NCBI RefSeq assembly: GCF_014649955.1
Contig: NZ_BMUA01000003.1
Coordinates: 513,864-577,863, forward strand
Direction: 5' to 3'
DNA: 64,000 bases
Origin: Streptomyces violascens
GTDB lineage: Bacteria; Actinomycetota; Actinomycetes; Streptomycetales; Streptomycetaceae
The notes below the pieces were generated by a model. That model did not search any database. It was given only the letters and a program-made list of their open reading frames with translations, and was not told the origin of the DNA. The position numbers and the translations under genes are program-made. Position 1 is the first letter of the stretch, and each line of letters begins with the position of its first letter. Shown piece by piece: positions 44,523 through 53,064 of this stretch.

Positions 44523-45266
44523 GTGAGCCAGCCGGACATGCAGCCCGAGGGGCCCCCGGGCCAGGCCCGGCGGGACGAGGGCGCGCAGACGGGCGATCTG
44601 ACCGGGAGGCCGTTCCCGCTCGGCGACTGGGGCGAGCCGGCCGAGCGCCTCGACGCGCTGTACCGCTGGGCCGAGGACGGCGCCCTGCGCACCGCGGACT
44701 GGTACCTCGCCGACCGGATCTGGAAGCGCCGCGGCGCCCGTACCCTGCGCTGCGGCACGGCGAGCGGCGCGATCGCGGGGGCCGTGCTGCCGCTGCTCGA
44801 TCTGACCGGGGCCCTCAAGGGCGTGGCGGGCTGGGGCTATCTGTGTCTGCTGCTGGGTGCCGCGTGCATGGCCTGCGACCGCTACTTCGGGCTCACCTCG
44901 GGCTGGATGAGGGACGTCGCCACCGCCCAGGCCGTGCAGCGAAGGCTCCAGAGCCTCCAGTTCGACTGGGCGTCGGAGAGCGTGCGCGAGGTGCTCGGGC
45001 CCACCGAGGGCACCGCGAGCGAGGCCGCCGAGCGGTGCCTCTCGCTGCTGCGCCGGTTCACCGAGGACGTCACCGAGCTGGTCCGCTCGGAGACGGCGGA
45101 CTGGATGGTGGAGTTCCGCTCGGGGCCCGCGCCCCTCGTCATGCAGACCCTGAGCGCGGCGGCCCCGCGCACGGACGGCGCCCCCGGGCCCGGCCGCTTC
45201 CCCCTCCCCCCGGCCACCCGCCCGAACATGCCGCGCCAGCGGCCGCCGGAGGGGCCGCGCCAGTAG
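44523..45266 (+). CDS. SLATT-domain two-TM protein
   Basis: A 247-residue protein with an N-terminal helical region (AERLDALYRWAEDGALRTADWYL), two adjacent TMs (TASGAIAGAVLPLLDLTG; WGYLCLLLGAACMACDRYF) and a C-terminal helical tail. This is the SLATT (SMODS/SLOG-associating 2TM) layout. SLATT proteins are proposed effectors in nucleotide-signalling systems, but no cyclase or SLOG gene is adjacent here, so a defence role is not supported. The GTG start has GGAGGG nine bases upstream and follows a repeat array. Confidence 0.75.
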   Translation: MSQPDMQPEGPPGQARRDEGAQTGDLTGRPFPLGDWGEPAERLDALYRWAEDGALRTADWYLADRIWKRRGARTLRCGTASGAIAGAVLPLLDLTGALKGVAGWGYLCLLLGAACMACDRYFGLTSGWMRDVATAQAVQRRLQSLQFDWASESVREVLGPTEGTASEAAERCLSLLRRFTEDVTELVRSETADWMVEFRSGPAPLVMQTLSAAAPRTDGAPGPGRFPLPPATRPNMPRQRPPEGPRQ

Positions 45267-45306
45267 CCTGGGCGCCGGGAGCGGGTCTTGCCCCTCGGCA
45301 GCGGGT

Positions 45307-45957
45307 TCAGCTGAAGATGATCATCGAGCCCTGGGCGAGGCTGCGGGTCGCCGCCGCGTGCAGCCCGAGCCACACGTGCCGCTCGCGCGCGAAGGGGCTC
45401 TCGTCGTACGGGATGGGTCCGGCCGGCTCTTCGAGCGAGGTGGGCCGGTCCGGCGGGGCGGGTGCGGTCGGCGGGTTGGCCGGATCTATGCCGATCACGG
45501 GCCCCACGAACTCCAGCTCCCGCAGCAGCCCCTGGGCGGAGCCGAGCGGTCCGCCGCCCGCGAGGAGCTCCTCGTTGGAGAGCGGGATCGCGAAGTCGAC
45601 CGGGACGTAGGCCCCGGCGTGGTCGTAGTGCCACACCAGGTGCGACTGCTGGGCGGTCGTCTCGAACATCTCCAGGAGCTGCTCGTAGTCGCCGCCGAGC
45701 TCGTCGACGGGCGTGACCGCGAGGCCGCACAGCTGGAGGAGGTAGGCGCGGCGCAGGAAGTGCAGCGCGTCGTAGTCGAACCCCGCGACCGGTGCCACGT
45801 CGCCGGACAGTCCCGGCATGTACGCGAAGACCGGTACGGGCGGGAGCCCGGCCTCGCCGAGCGCCTTGTCGTACGAGGCGATCTCCTCCGCGAACGGGTT
45901 GTCGGGGCTGTGGCACAGCACATCGACGAGGGGGACCAGCCACAGGTCACAGGCCAA
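45307..45957 (-). CDS. conserved protein of unknown function
   Basis: A protein of about 216 residues if translation starts at the TTG at 45957. Its body (LVDVLCHSPDNPFAEEIASYDKAL; FAYMPGLSGDVAPVAGFDYDALHFLRRAYLLQLCGL; SHLVWHYDHAGAYVPVDFAIPL) is coherent and G/C3-biased but not recognised as a named family. Longer in-frame starts (GTG near 46011, ATG at 46098) exist but encode low-quality sequence. It is convergent with the SLATT gene; no secretion signal or TM is visible. Confidence 0.65.
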   Translation of the reverse strand: MACDLWLVPLVDVLCHSPDNPFAEEIASYDKALGEAGLPPVPVFAYMPGLSGDVAPVAGFDYDALHFLRRAYLLQLCGLAVTPVDELGGDYEQLLEMFETTAQQSHLVWHYDHAGAYVPVDFAIPLSNEELLAGGGPLGSAQGLLRELEFVGPVIGIDPANPPTAPAPPDRPTSLEEPAGPIPYDESPFARERHVWLGLHAAATRSLAQGSMIIFS

Positions 45958-46153
45958 GACGGGCTCGCTCTCAACTCGTTTCGTGCGATGGTCGGGACAG
46001 CGTAGTGCGCCGGGCACGCCGCGCGAAGAGTGCCCGTCAACTCCTGATGCGAGGTGACTGGATCCCCCGCGCCCCGGTCGGGAGGGTTTACCCACCAACC
46101 CGTGCGTTACTCGGATACCCGGACGTGAGAGCGCGACCCGGATGCTGAAGGTG

Positions 46154-48577
46154 TCACCGGACCGACGACACGTCCCAGATCCACACCCCGCCCGCCTTCG
46201 TGCCCTCGCGGCCGAGCAGCCGGGTCACCGTCTCGTACAGCTCGGGCGCCTGCGGCTGGGGGGCGAGGACCAGGACGCCCGCGTGCCAGTACGCGAGGTC
46301 CTCGCGGGCCTGCTTCTGCCAGTCCGTGCCGATGTCGGGGACGGGCTTGCCGGAGCGCACGTCGCTGAACAGGTTCGACGTCCAGCGCGGGGAGGCCCCG
46401 TAGATGCCGATGCGGTCCGGGCCCCAGGGGCCGTTGAAGTAGCCGCCGGGCACCGGGAAGCCGAGGCCCGTCGACGACTGCCAGTGCAGCGCCTCCGCCG
46501 ATCCCGGGTCGGGCAGCGGCACCGGGACCAGGGACTCCCCGGGCTTCACGTACTTCTTCCACATCCCGGAGGCGATGAACTCGGGCACCTCGGGGCGCGC
46601 GTTCGTCGGGAACGACGTCGGGACGATCGGGAGCAGGGCAAGGGCGATCGCCGTGAAGCCCGCCACCTGTGTGGCCCGCACCCGGCTGAGCGCGAGGCGC
46701 CCCGCGGCAAGCGCGACCAGCGCGCCCAGCACCGGCGCGCAGATCATCGCGACCCGGCCCTCGATGACCGACTCGAAGAGCGGCCTGTGGGCGAGCAGCT
46801 TCCAGGGGCCGGGGACAACCACGTCCGTGTACGGAATGCGGATCTTCTGGCCGAGCGAGAGGACCGCGGCCGCCGCGCCCGTGAACGCCAGCGCCTTGAC
46901 GAGCGGCCGCCGCCACAGCCGTACGACGAGCGCGAAGGCGAGGGCGACCAGGGGCCAGCCGTAGAACGCGTTCTGCTCGGTGCGGTTGAGGGCCAGCTTG
47001 TCGGCGGTCGCGTCGTCGCCCATCAGGGAGCGCCCCGCGAACTCGATCAGCGCGAGCGGCGAATTGCCCGCATTGTCGCCGTGCAGCACGCTGTGATAGC
47101 TCTGCGCCCCCGCGAACTGCCGGTACAGCGGGTAGGCGATGAGCACCAGACAGACCCCGAGCGCATACGCCATGCCGGTGGCCAGCGGCCGGATCGCGGC
47201 CCGTGCCACATCGCGCCGGGCAAGGGCGTACGACAGCGCGAACAGGGCCATGCCCAGCGAGGCGAGCAGCAGCGCCTCTTCGCCGAGGAAGATCTGGTAC
47301 GTCGTGAACAGGCCCAGGATCACCCCGTCGCGGCGCACGTTCCGGCCCTCGCACAGGCGCAGCGCGCGGTCGATGATCAGCGGGATCATGAACAGGACGC
47401 AGAAGTTCGGGTGCGCGTTGCCGTGCGAGATCACCGGCGGCGCGAAGGCCGCGAGCGCCCCGCCGAGCCCGGCCGCCCAGCGGTTCTCGGTCACCCGGCG
47501 CGCGAAGAGCCAGTACCAGGCGTACGCGGTCGCGGATATCCCCAGGGTGAGGACGAGCGCCCAGGTGAGCGTCGGCCCGAAGGCGAGGGTGACCGGGGTG
47601 AGCGGCACGGACAGGCCCAGCATCGGCGTGTTGCCCATGAGGTTCACGCCGTCGGGGAAGTTCTGGACGGCTGTGAACAGCGGGTCGCGCAGATGGGTCA
47701 CGTTGTCCGCGGTGACCGAGAAGAACCACTCCCACTGGTTCTGGTCCTGCATCGAGTCGGTGAGGTAACTCCGCCCGAGGTCGCCCCACAGGTTCTTGTA
47801 GAGCAGTACGCAGGAGAGCAGGTAGAGGGCGCCGAGCACCAGGTCGACGCGGCGGACCGCGCGGGCCTTGAGGCGGGCCAGCTCCCACAGCACCTTGCCG
47901 TAGTCCGCGGCGCCCACCTTGGAGCCGTCCTGGTGCGACCAGCGCACCGGCACCTCGGAGACCGCCCAGCCCCTGCGGCGGAAGAACTGGAGGATCTCGA
48001 CGTCTATGCCCCAGCCGTCGAGGCGGGCGTCGGCGAACGCCGCGCGCGCCTTCTCGCCGTCGAACAGCTTGAAGCCGCACTGGGTGTCGCGGATGCCGGG
48101 GACGGCGACGGCCCGGATGAGCCGGTTGCCCATCCGGCCGAGCAGCTCGCGCAGCCGGCTCTGGTGGACCTCGATGCGGGCCTCGGGGTGGGCGCGCGAG
48201 CCGATCGCGGCGGCCGTCTCGCCCTCGGTCATCGCCTTGGCGAGCTGGTCCAACTCCTCTATGGGGGTGGCCAGATCGGCGTCCGTGATCAGGACGCGGC
48301 GCCCGTAGGAGGCGAGCACGCCGAGCCGCAGGGCGTGGCCCTTGCCGCGGTTGCTCTCGCTGACGACGACGTTGATGCGGGGGTCGACGGCGGCGGCCTC
48401 GCGGGCCACCCGCACCGTCTCGTCCGCGGAGCCGTCGTCGACGACTATGAGTTCCCAGCTGCAGCTGTCGCCGAGGTGGCCTCGGATCGCCTCCAGGGTG
48501 GGCGCGAGACGCTGCTCCTCGTTGTACGCGGGGACGACAACGCTCAGTTCGACCTGTCCGGCCGGTTCGTTGATCAC
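46154..48577 (-). CDS. GT2 glycosyltransferase fused to a polytopic membrane domain
   Basis: An 807-residue protein. The N-terminal 235 residues form a dolichyl-phosphate-mannose-synthase-like GT2 domain: VVPAYNEEQRLAPTL, VVDDGSADETVRVA, the metal motif LITDADLATP, DTQCGFKLFDG, RRRGWAVSEVPVRWSHQDGS. Two halves in one chain follow: about 9-10 TMs (residues about 270-680, resembling GT-C-like mannosyltransferase cores) and a C-terminal periplasmic segment. It may charge a polyprenyl phosphate and use it within one polypeptide. The GTG start overlaps the GntR stop (GTGA). Confidence 0.85.
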   Translation of the reverse strand: MINEPAGQVELSVVVPAYNEEQRLAPTLEAIRGHLGDSCSWELIVVDDGSADETVRVAREAAAVDPRINVVVSESNRGKGHALRLGVLASYGRRVLITDADLATPIEELDQLAKAMTEGETAAAIGSRAHPEARIEVHQSRLRELLGRMGNRLIRAVAVPGIRDTQCGFKLFDGEKARAAFADARLDGWGIDVEILQFFRRRGWAVSEVPVRWSHQDGSKVGAADYGKVLWELARLKARAVRRVDLVLGALYLLSCVLLYKNLWGDLGRSYLTDSMQDQNQWEWFFSVTADNVTHLRDPLFTAVQNFPDGVNLMGNTPMLGLSVPLTPVTLAFGPTLTWALVLTLGISATAYAWYWLFARRVTENRWAAGLGGALAAFAPPVISHGNAHPNFCVLFMIPLIIDRALRLCEGRNVRRDGVILGLFTTYQIFLGEEALLLASLGMALFALSYALARRDVARAAIRPLATGMAYALGVCLVLIAYPLYRQFAGAQSYHSVLHGDNAGNSPLALIEFAGRSLMGDDATADKLALNRTEQNAFYGWPLVALAFALVVRLWRRPLVKALAFTGAAAAVLSLGQKIRIPYTDVVVPGPWKLLAHRPLFESVIEGRVAMICAPVLGALVALAAGRLALSRVRATQVAGFTAIALALLPIVPTSFPTNARPEVPEFIASGMWKKYVKPGESLVPVPLPDPGSAEALHWQSSTGLGFPVPGGYFNGPWGPDRIGIYGASPRWTSNLFSDVRSGKPVPDIGTDWQKQAREDLAYWHAGVLVLAPQPQAPELYETVTRLLGREGTKAGGVWIWDVSSVR

Positions 48578-49245
48578 CGGGGGAGCCGCTCCGCCCACAT
48601 CAGGGATTCGTCGTTGTAGGCGGCGATCAGCAGGCGCGCCTCTTCGAAGTCGCCCCGGCCGAGCGCGTCGACGACCTCGCCGTGGCCGGTCCACAGCCAG
48701 TCGCTGAGGTCGCTGTGACTGCGCAGGTAGGGGACCGCGAACACCCAGCTCTGCATGCGCAGGCGGTGCAGGAAGTCGGAGATGTAGGTGTTCCCGGCGA
48801 GCGCGCACAGCTCCCGCCAGAACCGCAGGTCGTAGCCGACCAGGATGTTCAGGTCGCCGCCGCGCGCGGCCCGTGCGGCCTCCTCGCCCCGGCGGCGTAC
48901 CGAGACGAGGGCCGGTCCGTACGCATCGAGCGAGCCCGGGACCGCGGCCCGCCGGAATATCCCGTCGACCACCAGGGCCCGCGCCTCGACGATGCCCTTG
49001 TAGTCCTCGACGGAGAAGACCCGCACGCGGAAGCCGCGGTGCTGGTCGGAGTCGAGCAGGCCCTGTGCGCAGAGGTCGACGAGCGCCTCGCGCACGGGCG
49101 TGGCGGAGACGCCGTACTGCTCGGCTATCTGCTTGACCGTGAATTCCTCGCAGGGCTGCATACGCCCCGCGAGCACTTCGTCACGGAGCGCGTCCGCGAT
49201 CTGTTGTCGAAGGGTGCTGCGGGTGACCGCTCCGCTAGCTGGCAT
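48574..49245 (-). CDS. GntR-family regulator (FCD type)
   Basis: A 223-residue regulator: winged HTH QIAEQYGVSATPVREALVDLCAQGLL and an FCD effector domain (ARALVVDGIFRRAA; YDLRFWRELCALAGNTYISDFLHRLRMQ). It is coupled by a stop/start overlap to the glycosyltransferase, suggesting control of that gene, perhaps by a carboxylic acid or sugar metabolite. Confidence 0.88.
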   Translation of the reverse strand: MPASGAVTRSTLRQQIADALRDEVLAGRMQPCEEFTVKQIAEQYGVSATPVREALVDLCAQGLLDSDQHRGFRVRVFSVEDYKGIVEARALVVDGIFRRAAVPGSLDAYGPALVSVRRRGEEAARAARGGDLNILVGYDLRFWRELCALAGNTYISDFLHRLRMQSWVFAVPYLRSHSDLSDWLWTGHGEVVDALGRGDFEEARLLIAAYNDESLMWAERLPR

Positions 49246-49342
49246 GACTCGCTCCCCTCCTCCGGCTTCGGGCCACCCTATGGGGTGCCCGGAAACCGGA
49301 CAAAGGAGAGCGGGTTTTTGCCCCCGGATCGGGACACAAGCG

Positions 49343-50704
49343 TCACACGGTGTGCTCGTCCGCCACCGTCAGCGCCTCGTCGAGCGCGGCGAGTCCTTCC
49401 TTCGCCTCCGCCTCGGTGATGTTGCAGGGCGGCACGACATGGGTGCGGTTCATGTTGATGAACGGCCAAAGACCGTTCTTCTTGCAGGCGGCACCGAACG
49501 CGGCCATCGGCGCGTTGTCCGCCCCGGTCGCGTTGTACGGCACCAGCGGCTCGCGGGTCTCCTTGCTGCGGACGAGCTCAAGCGCCCAGAACACGCCCAT
49601 GCCGCGCACCTCGCCCACCGACGGGTGTCGCTCGGCGAGCTCGCGGAGCCCGGGCTCCAGGACGCTCGACCCGATGTGGGCGGCCTGCTCGACGACGCCC
49701 TCCTCCTCCATCACGTTGATGGTGGCGACGGCCGCGGCGCAGGCCAGCGGGTGCCCGGAGTAGGTGAGTCCGCCGGGGAAGGGCCGGTGCTCGAAGGTCT
49801 CGGCGATCTTCTGGCTGATGGCGACGCCGCCCAGCGGCACGTACCCGGAGTTGACGCCCTTGGCGAAGGTCAGCAGATCGGGCACCACGTCATAGTGCTC
49901 GGACGCGAACCACTTGCCGGTCCGGCCGAACCCGGCCATGACCTCGTCCAGGACGAGCACGATCCCGTACTTGTCGCACAGCTCGCGCACACCGGGCAGG
50001 TAGCCGGGCGGCGGCGTCATGATGCCGGCCGTGCCGGGCACCGACTCCAGGATGACCGCGGCGATGGTGGCGGGCCCCTCGAAGACGATGGTCTCCTCAA
50101 GGTGCTTGAGCGCCCGCGCGCACTCCTCGGCCTCCGTCGTGGCGTGGAAGGGCGAGCGGTACAGGAACGGCGCCCAGAACCGGGCGACCCCGGCCGAGCC
50201 GCTGTCGGAGGCCCACCGACGCGGGTCACCCGTCAGATTGATCGCCGTGTTCGTACCGCCGTGGTACGAACGGTAGGCGCTCATCACCTTGTGGCGGCCG
50301 GTGTGCAGACGGGCCATGCGGATGGCGTTCTCGACGGCCTCCGCACCACCATTGGTGAAGAAGATCTTGTCGAGGTCCCCGGGCGTGCGCTCCGCGATGA
50401 GGCGGGCCGCCTCCGAGCGGGCCTGAACAGCGAACGCCGGCGCGAAGGTCGTCATCGTCGCGGCCTGCTCCTGGATCGCGGCGACGACCTTCGGGTGCTG
50501 GTACCCGATGTTGGTGAAGACGAGCCCGCTGGTGAAGTCGAGGTAGCGGTTGCCGTCGTAGTCCCAGAAGTAGGACCCCTCCGCGCCGGCCACGGCGAGC
50601 GGGTCGATCAGGCCCTGGGCGGACCAGGAGTGGAACACGTGCGCACGGTCGGCGGCTTTCACGGCCGCACCGGCCTGAGGATCGGGAGTGCCTTGAGGGG
50701 TCAT
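49343..50704 (-). CDS. class III (omega) aminotransferase
   Basis: A 453-residue fold-type I enzyme of the taurine/beta-alanine-pyruvate aminotransferase group. IFFTNGGAEAVENAIRMAR and AYRSYHGGTNTAINLTGD bind PLP phosphate; VLVLDEVMAGFGRTG carries the PLP Asp, and LLTFAKGVNSGYVPLGG holds the Schiff-base Lys. It transfers the amino group of an omega- or beta-amino acid to a keto acid. The ATG is followed by a short polar extension. The next gene leftward is the GntR regulator, but they are not tightly linked. Confidence 0.92.
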   Translation of the reverse strand: MTPQGTPDPQAGAAVKAADRAHVFHSWSAQGLIDPLAVAGAEGSYFWDYDGNRYLDFTSGLVFTNIGYQHPKVVAAIQEQAATMTTFAPAFAVQARSEAARLIAERTPGDLDKIFFTNGGAEAVENAIRMARLHTGRHKVMSAYRSYHGGTNTAINLTGDPRRWASDSGSAGVARFWAPFLYRSPFHATTEAEECARALKHLEETIVFEGPATIAAVILESVPGTAGIMTPPPGYLPGVRELCDKYGIVLVLDEVMAGFGRTGKWFASEHYDVVPDLLTFAKGVNSGYVPLGGVAISQKIAETFEHRPFPGGLTYSGHPLACAAAVATINVMEEEGVVEQAAHIGSSVLEPGLRELAERHPSVGEVRGMGVFWALELVRSKETREPLVPYNATGADNAPMAAFGAACKKNGLWPFINMNRTHVVPPCNITEAEAKEGLAALDEALTVADEHTV

Positions 50705-50795
50705 GCCCCCAGGGTAAGGACGCGCAGGTGGGAGCGGCCATGACCATCTTGTCCACCGAGACCCGCTGGGCTCGGCAAGGTGTCGGGGCCCGGCC

Positions 50796-51485
50796 TCACT
50801 CCGGCCGCTCCCCGGCCGCCGCGCGGGCGGTCACGAGCCCCGACTCGTACGCCGCGATGACCGCCTGGGCGCGGTCCCGGACGGCGAGCTTGTCGAAGAT
50901 GCTGGTGATGTAGTTCTTGACCGTCGACAGGCTCAGCTCCAGGGCGCGGGCGATCTCGGTGTTGTCGAGTCCGGTGGCCATGAGCCGCCACACCTCGACC
51001 TCGCGGGGCGTGAGCGCACCGAGCCCCGCCGGGGCGGGCCGCGTGTCGCGGGGCGCGGTGACGTAGGTGGAGATCAGCCGGGTGAGCAGGCGCGGCGCGA
51101 CGGCGGCCTCGCCCGCGTGCACGGTGCGGATCGCCGCGCTCAGGTCCTCCGGCGAGCTGTCCTTGGGCAGGAACCCGTACGCCCCGGCGCGCAGCGCGCC
51201 CACCACGTACTCGTCCATGTCGAAGGTGCTCAGCGCGAGGACCCGGCAGGTGGGCACGGCGGCGGCGAGCTCGCCGGTCGCCGCGACCCCGTCGAGTACG
51301 GGCATCCGGATGTCCATCACGACGACGTCGGGGCGCAGCCCGCGGGCCAGGTCTACGGCCTGCGCCCCGTTCTCGGCCTCCCCGACCACCTCGAAGGACG
51401 GATCGGGGGACAGGATCAGCGAAAGCCCGCGCCGCACGAGCGGCTGGTCGTCGGCGATGAGCACCCTGATCGGCGCCTCGGTCAT
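50796..51485 (-). CDS. NarL/FixJ-type response regulator
   Basis: A 229-residue response regulator. The receiver has acidic pair ADDQPLV, phospho-acceptor Asp in VVVMDIRMPVLDG, and Lys in GFLPKDSS; the output is a LuxR HTH, LTPREVEVWRLMATGLDNTEIARALELSLSTVKNYI. Its ATG overlaps the histidine kinase stop (ATGA), so the two form a two-component system. The most likely target is the divergent MMPL exporter gene next to the kinase. Confidence 0.94.
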   Translation of the reverse strand: MTEAPIRVLIADDQPLVRRGLSLILSPDPSFEVVGEAENGAQAVDLARGLRPDVVVMDIRMPVLDGVAATGELAAAVPTCRVLALSTFDMDEYVVGALRAGAYGFLPKDSSPEDLSAAIRTVHAGEAAVAPRLLTRLISTYVTAPRDTRPAPAGLGALTPREVEVWRLMATGLDNTEIARALELSLSTVKNYITSIFDKLAVRDRAQAVIAAYESGLVTARAAAGERPE

Positions 51486-52822
51486 GGACGTACTCCTTCT
51501 TGCGGTACGGCTGTCTCGACCGTCTCGTCCAGAGTGAGGGGCAGCTCGGCGAGCACGGCGAAGCCGCCGTCGGCGCGGGGCCCGGCGGTGAGGGTGCCAC
51601 CGTGCAGGGCGACGCGCTCGCGCATGCCGATGAGGCCGTAGCCGCCGGAGCCGGGATTCGGGGGAGCCGCACCCTCGCCATCGTCCAACACCTCGACGGT
51701 TACGTGATGTTGACGGTACGTCAGCCGTACGGAGGCGTGCGCGGACCCGGCGTGCCTGCGGGCGTTGGTGAGGGCCTCCTGGACGACCCGGAACACGGTG
51801 AGACCGACGGTCGGAGGCAGCGGTCGCGGCGCCCCGTGCACGCTGAACCCGGTGGACAGTCCGGCGAGCCGGGCCTCGTCGACCAGGCGGTCCAGGTCGT
51901 CGGCGCCGGGCTGGGGCTGGGCCGGTGCGGATTCCGGCTCGTCTCCGGCCCGCAGTACGTCGAGGAGCTGGCGCATCTCGCCGAGCGCGAGCCGCCCGGA
52001 GGCCTCCAGGGTGACCAGGGCGTCCCGGGCCACCTCGGGGCGGGCGAGGTTGGCGCGGGCGCCGCCAGCCATGAGCTGCATGGTGGTGATGTGGTGGGCC
52101 ACGATGTCGTGCAACTCCCGCGCGATGCGGCGGCGCTCGTCGGCCACGGCGCGGTCGGCGAGGAGCCGGCGGTTGGCCTCCACCTCGCGCTGCCAGCGGC
52201 CGACGGCCAGGGCGGCGCCGACGACGATGAGCGGCGAGAGGACCGCGGAGATGGCGTCCTGCCAGGGCGGAACCCGCCCTCCGCTCTGGCTGAGCAGGCT
52301 CGTCGCGGCCGTCACGAAGACCGCGCCCGCCACGACCCGGCCACTGCGGGCCCGGGCGAGGGAGTACAGGGCGACCATGAGGACGGCCCCGAAGTGGGTG
52401 GAGAGCGGCAGGGTGAGGGACGCCGCCGCGTCGAGGACGAGGACGGCGGCGAGGGTGGCGACGGGGTAGGTGCGCCGGGCAAGCAGGGGCACGGCGGCGA
52501 GCGCGACGAGGACGACCCCGGCGATGCTGATGCCGCGCCGGCCGGTGGGGTCGCTGACGAAGACGTAGCTGAGGAGGTTGATGGCACAGGAGGCCCCGGC
52601 CACGAGGGCGTCGTTGCGGGTCCAGAGGGGTTGGGGGGTGCCGGGGCGCGGTGGCGGGGCCTGGGTGCTGCCGGGCCGGAGGGGTGGGAGTTCCGGGGCC
52701 GCGCCGACCTCGCCGCCCGGCACACCCTCGGGCTCGCCGAGCCCCGCGTCGGGCGACTCCCCCGCGCCACCGGCCCCGGCGCCCGGCGCCTCGCCCCGCC
52801 CCACGTGTCGCAGCCCGCGCAT
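51482..52822 (-). CDS. sensor histidine kinase (HisKA_3, NarX-like)
   Basis: A 446-residue kinase with a Gly/Pro-rich N-terminus of about 65 residues, about five to six TMs (residues about 75-205), and the HisKA_3 dimerisation helix RRRIARELHDIVAHHITTMQLM (phospho-His in ELHD). The HATPase is marked by VVQEALTNARRHAGSA and GYGLIGMRERVALHGG. Absence of a large extracellular domain suggests membrane or lipid-stress sensing. It diverges from the MMPL gene with a 242-bp promoter gap. Confidence 0.92.
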   Translation of the reverse strand: MRGLRHVGRGEAPGAGAGGAGESPDAGLGEPEGVPGGEVGAAPELPPLRPGSTQAPPPRPGTPQPLWTRNDALVAGASCAINLLSYVFVSDPTGRRGISIAGVVLVALAAVPLLARRTYPVATLAAVLVLDAAASLTLPLSTHFGAVLMVALYSLARARSGRVVAGAVFVTAATSLLSQSGGRVPPWQDAISAVLSPLIVVGAALAVGRWQREVEANRRLLADRAVADERRRIARELHDIVAHHITTMQLMAGGARANLARPEVARDALVTLEASGRLALGEMRQLLDVLRAGDEPESAPAQPQPGADDLDRLVDEARLAGLSTGFSVHGAPRPLPPTVGLTVFRVVQEALTNARRHAGSAHASVRLTYRQHHVTVEVLDDGEGAAPPNPGSGGYGLIGMRERVALHGGTLTAGPRADGGFAVLAELPLTLDETVETAVPQEGVRP

Positions 52823-53064
52823 GCCTGTCCCCCTCTGTCCGTCCCGGCCAGCGTGTCACGTCCGCCCCCGTGCCGGGACCGGCGCCGGACCGAGACCCCG
52901 ACCAGGACCACGGTCCTGGTCACCGCCCCGGGCGGGGACCCAGGGCCCCCGGCCGGATCATCCGTAACCAGGACGCCGGGCCGCCCCTCCCCCTGATGGG
53001 CTGGAGAGCAGCCGGGAGCACCCGGCAGACGTACGACGTTCCGACCCGCCCGCCGGAGGACCTC

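Noticed and set aside
44523..45957. SLATT gene plus neighbour as an anti-phage system
   Set aside because: No cyclase, SLOG, nuclease or other defence gene is adjacent, and the neighbour is unrecognised; the locus sits beside housekeeping recR/ybaB.
46142..48619. 825-residue plus-strand open frame
   Set aside because: Antisense to the GT2-membrane fusion, which has clear motifs and correct codon bias.
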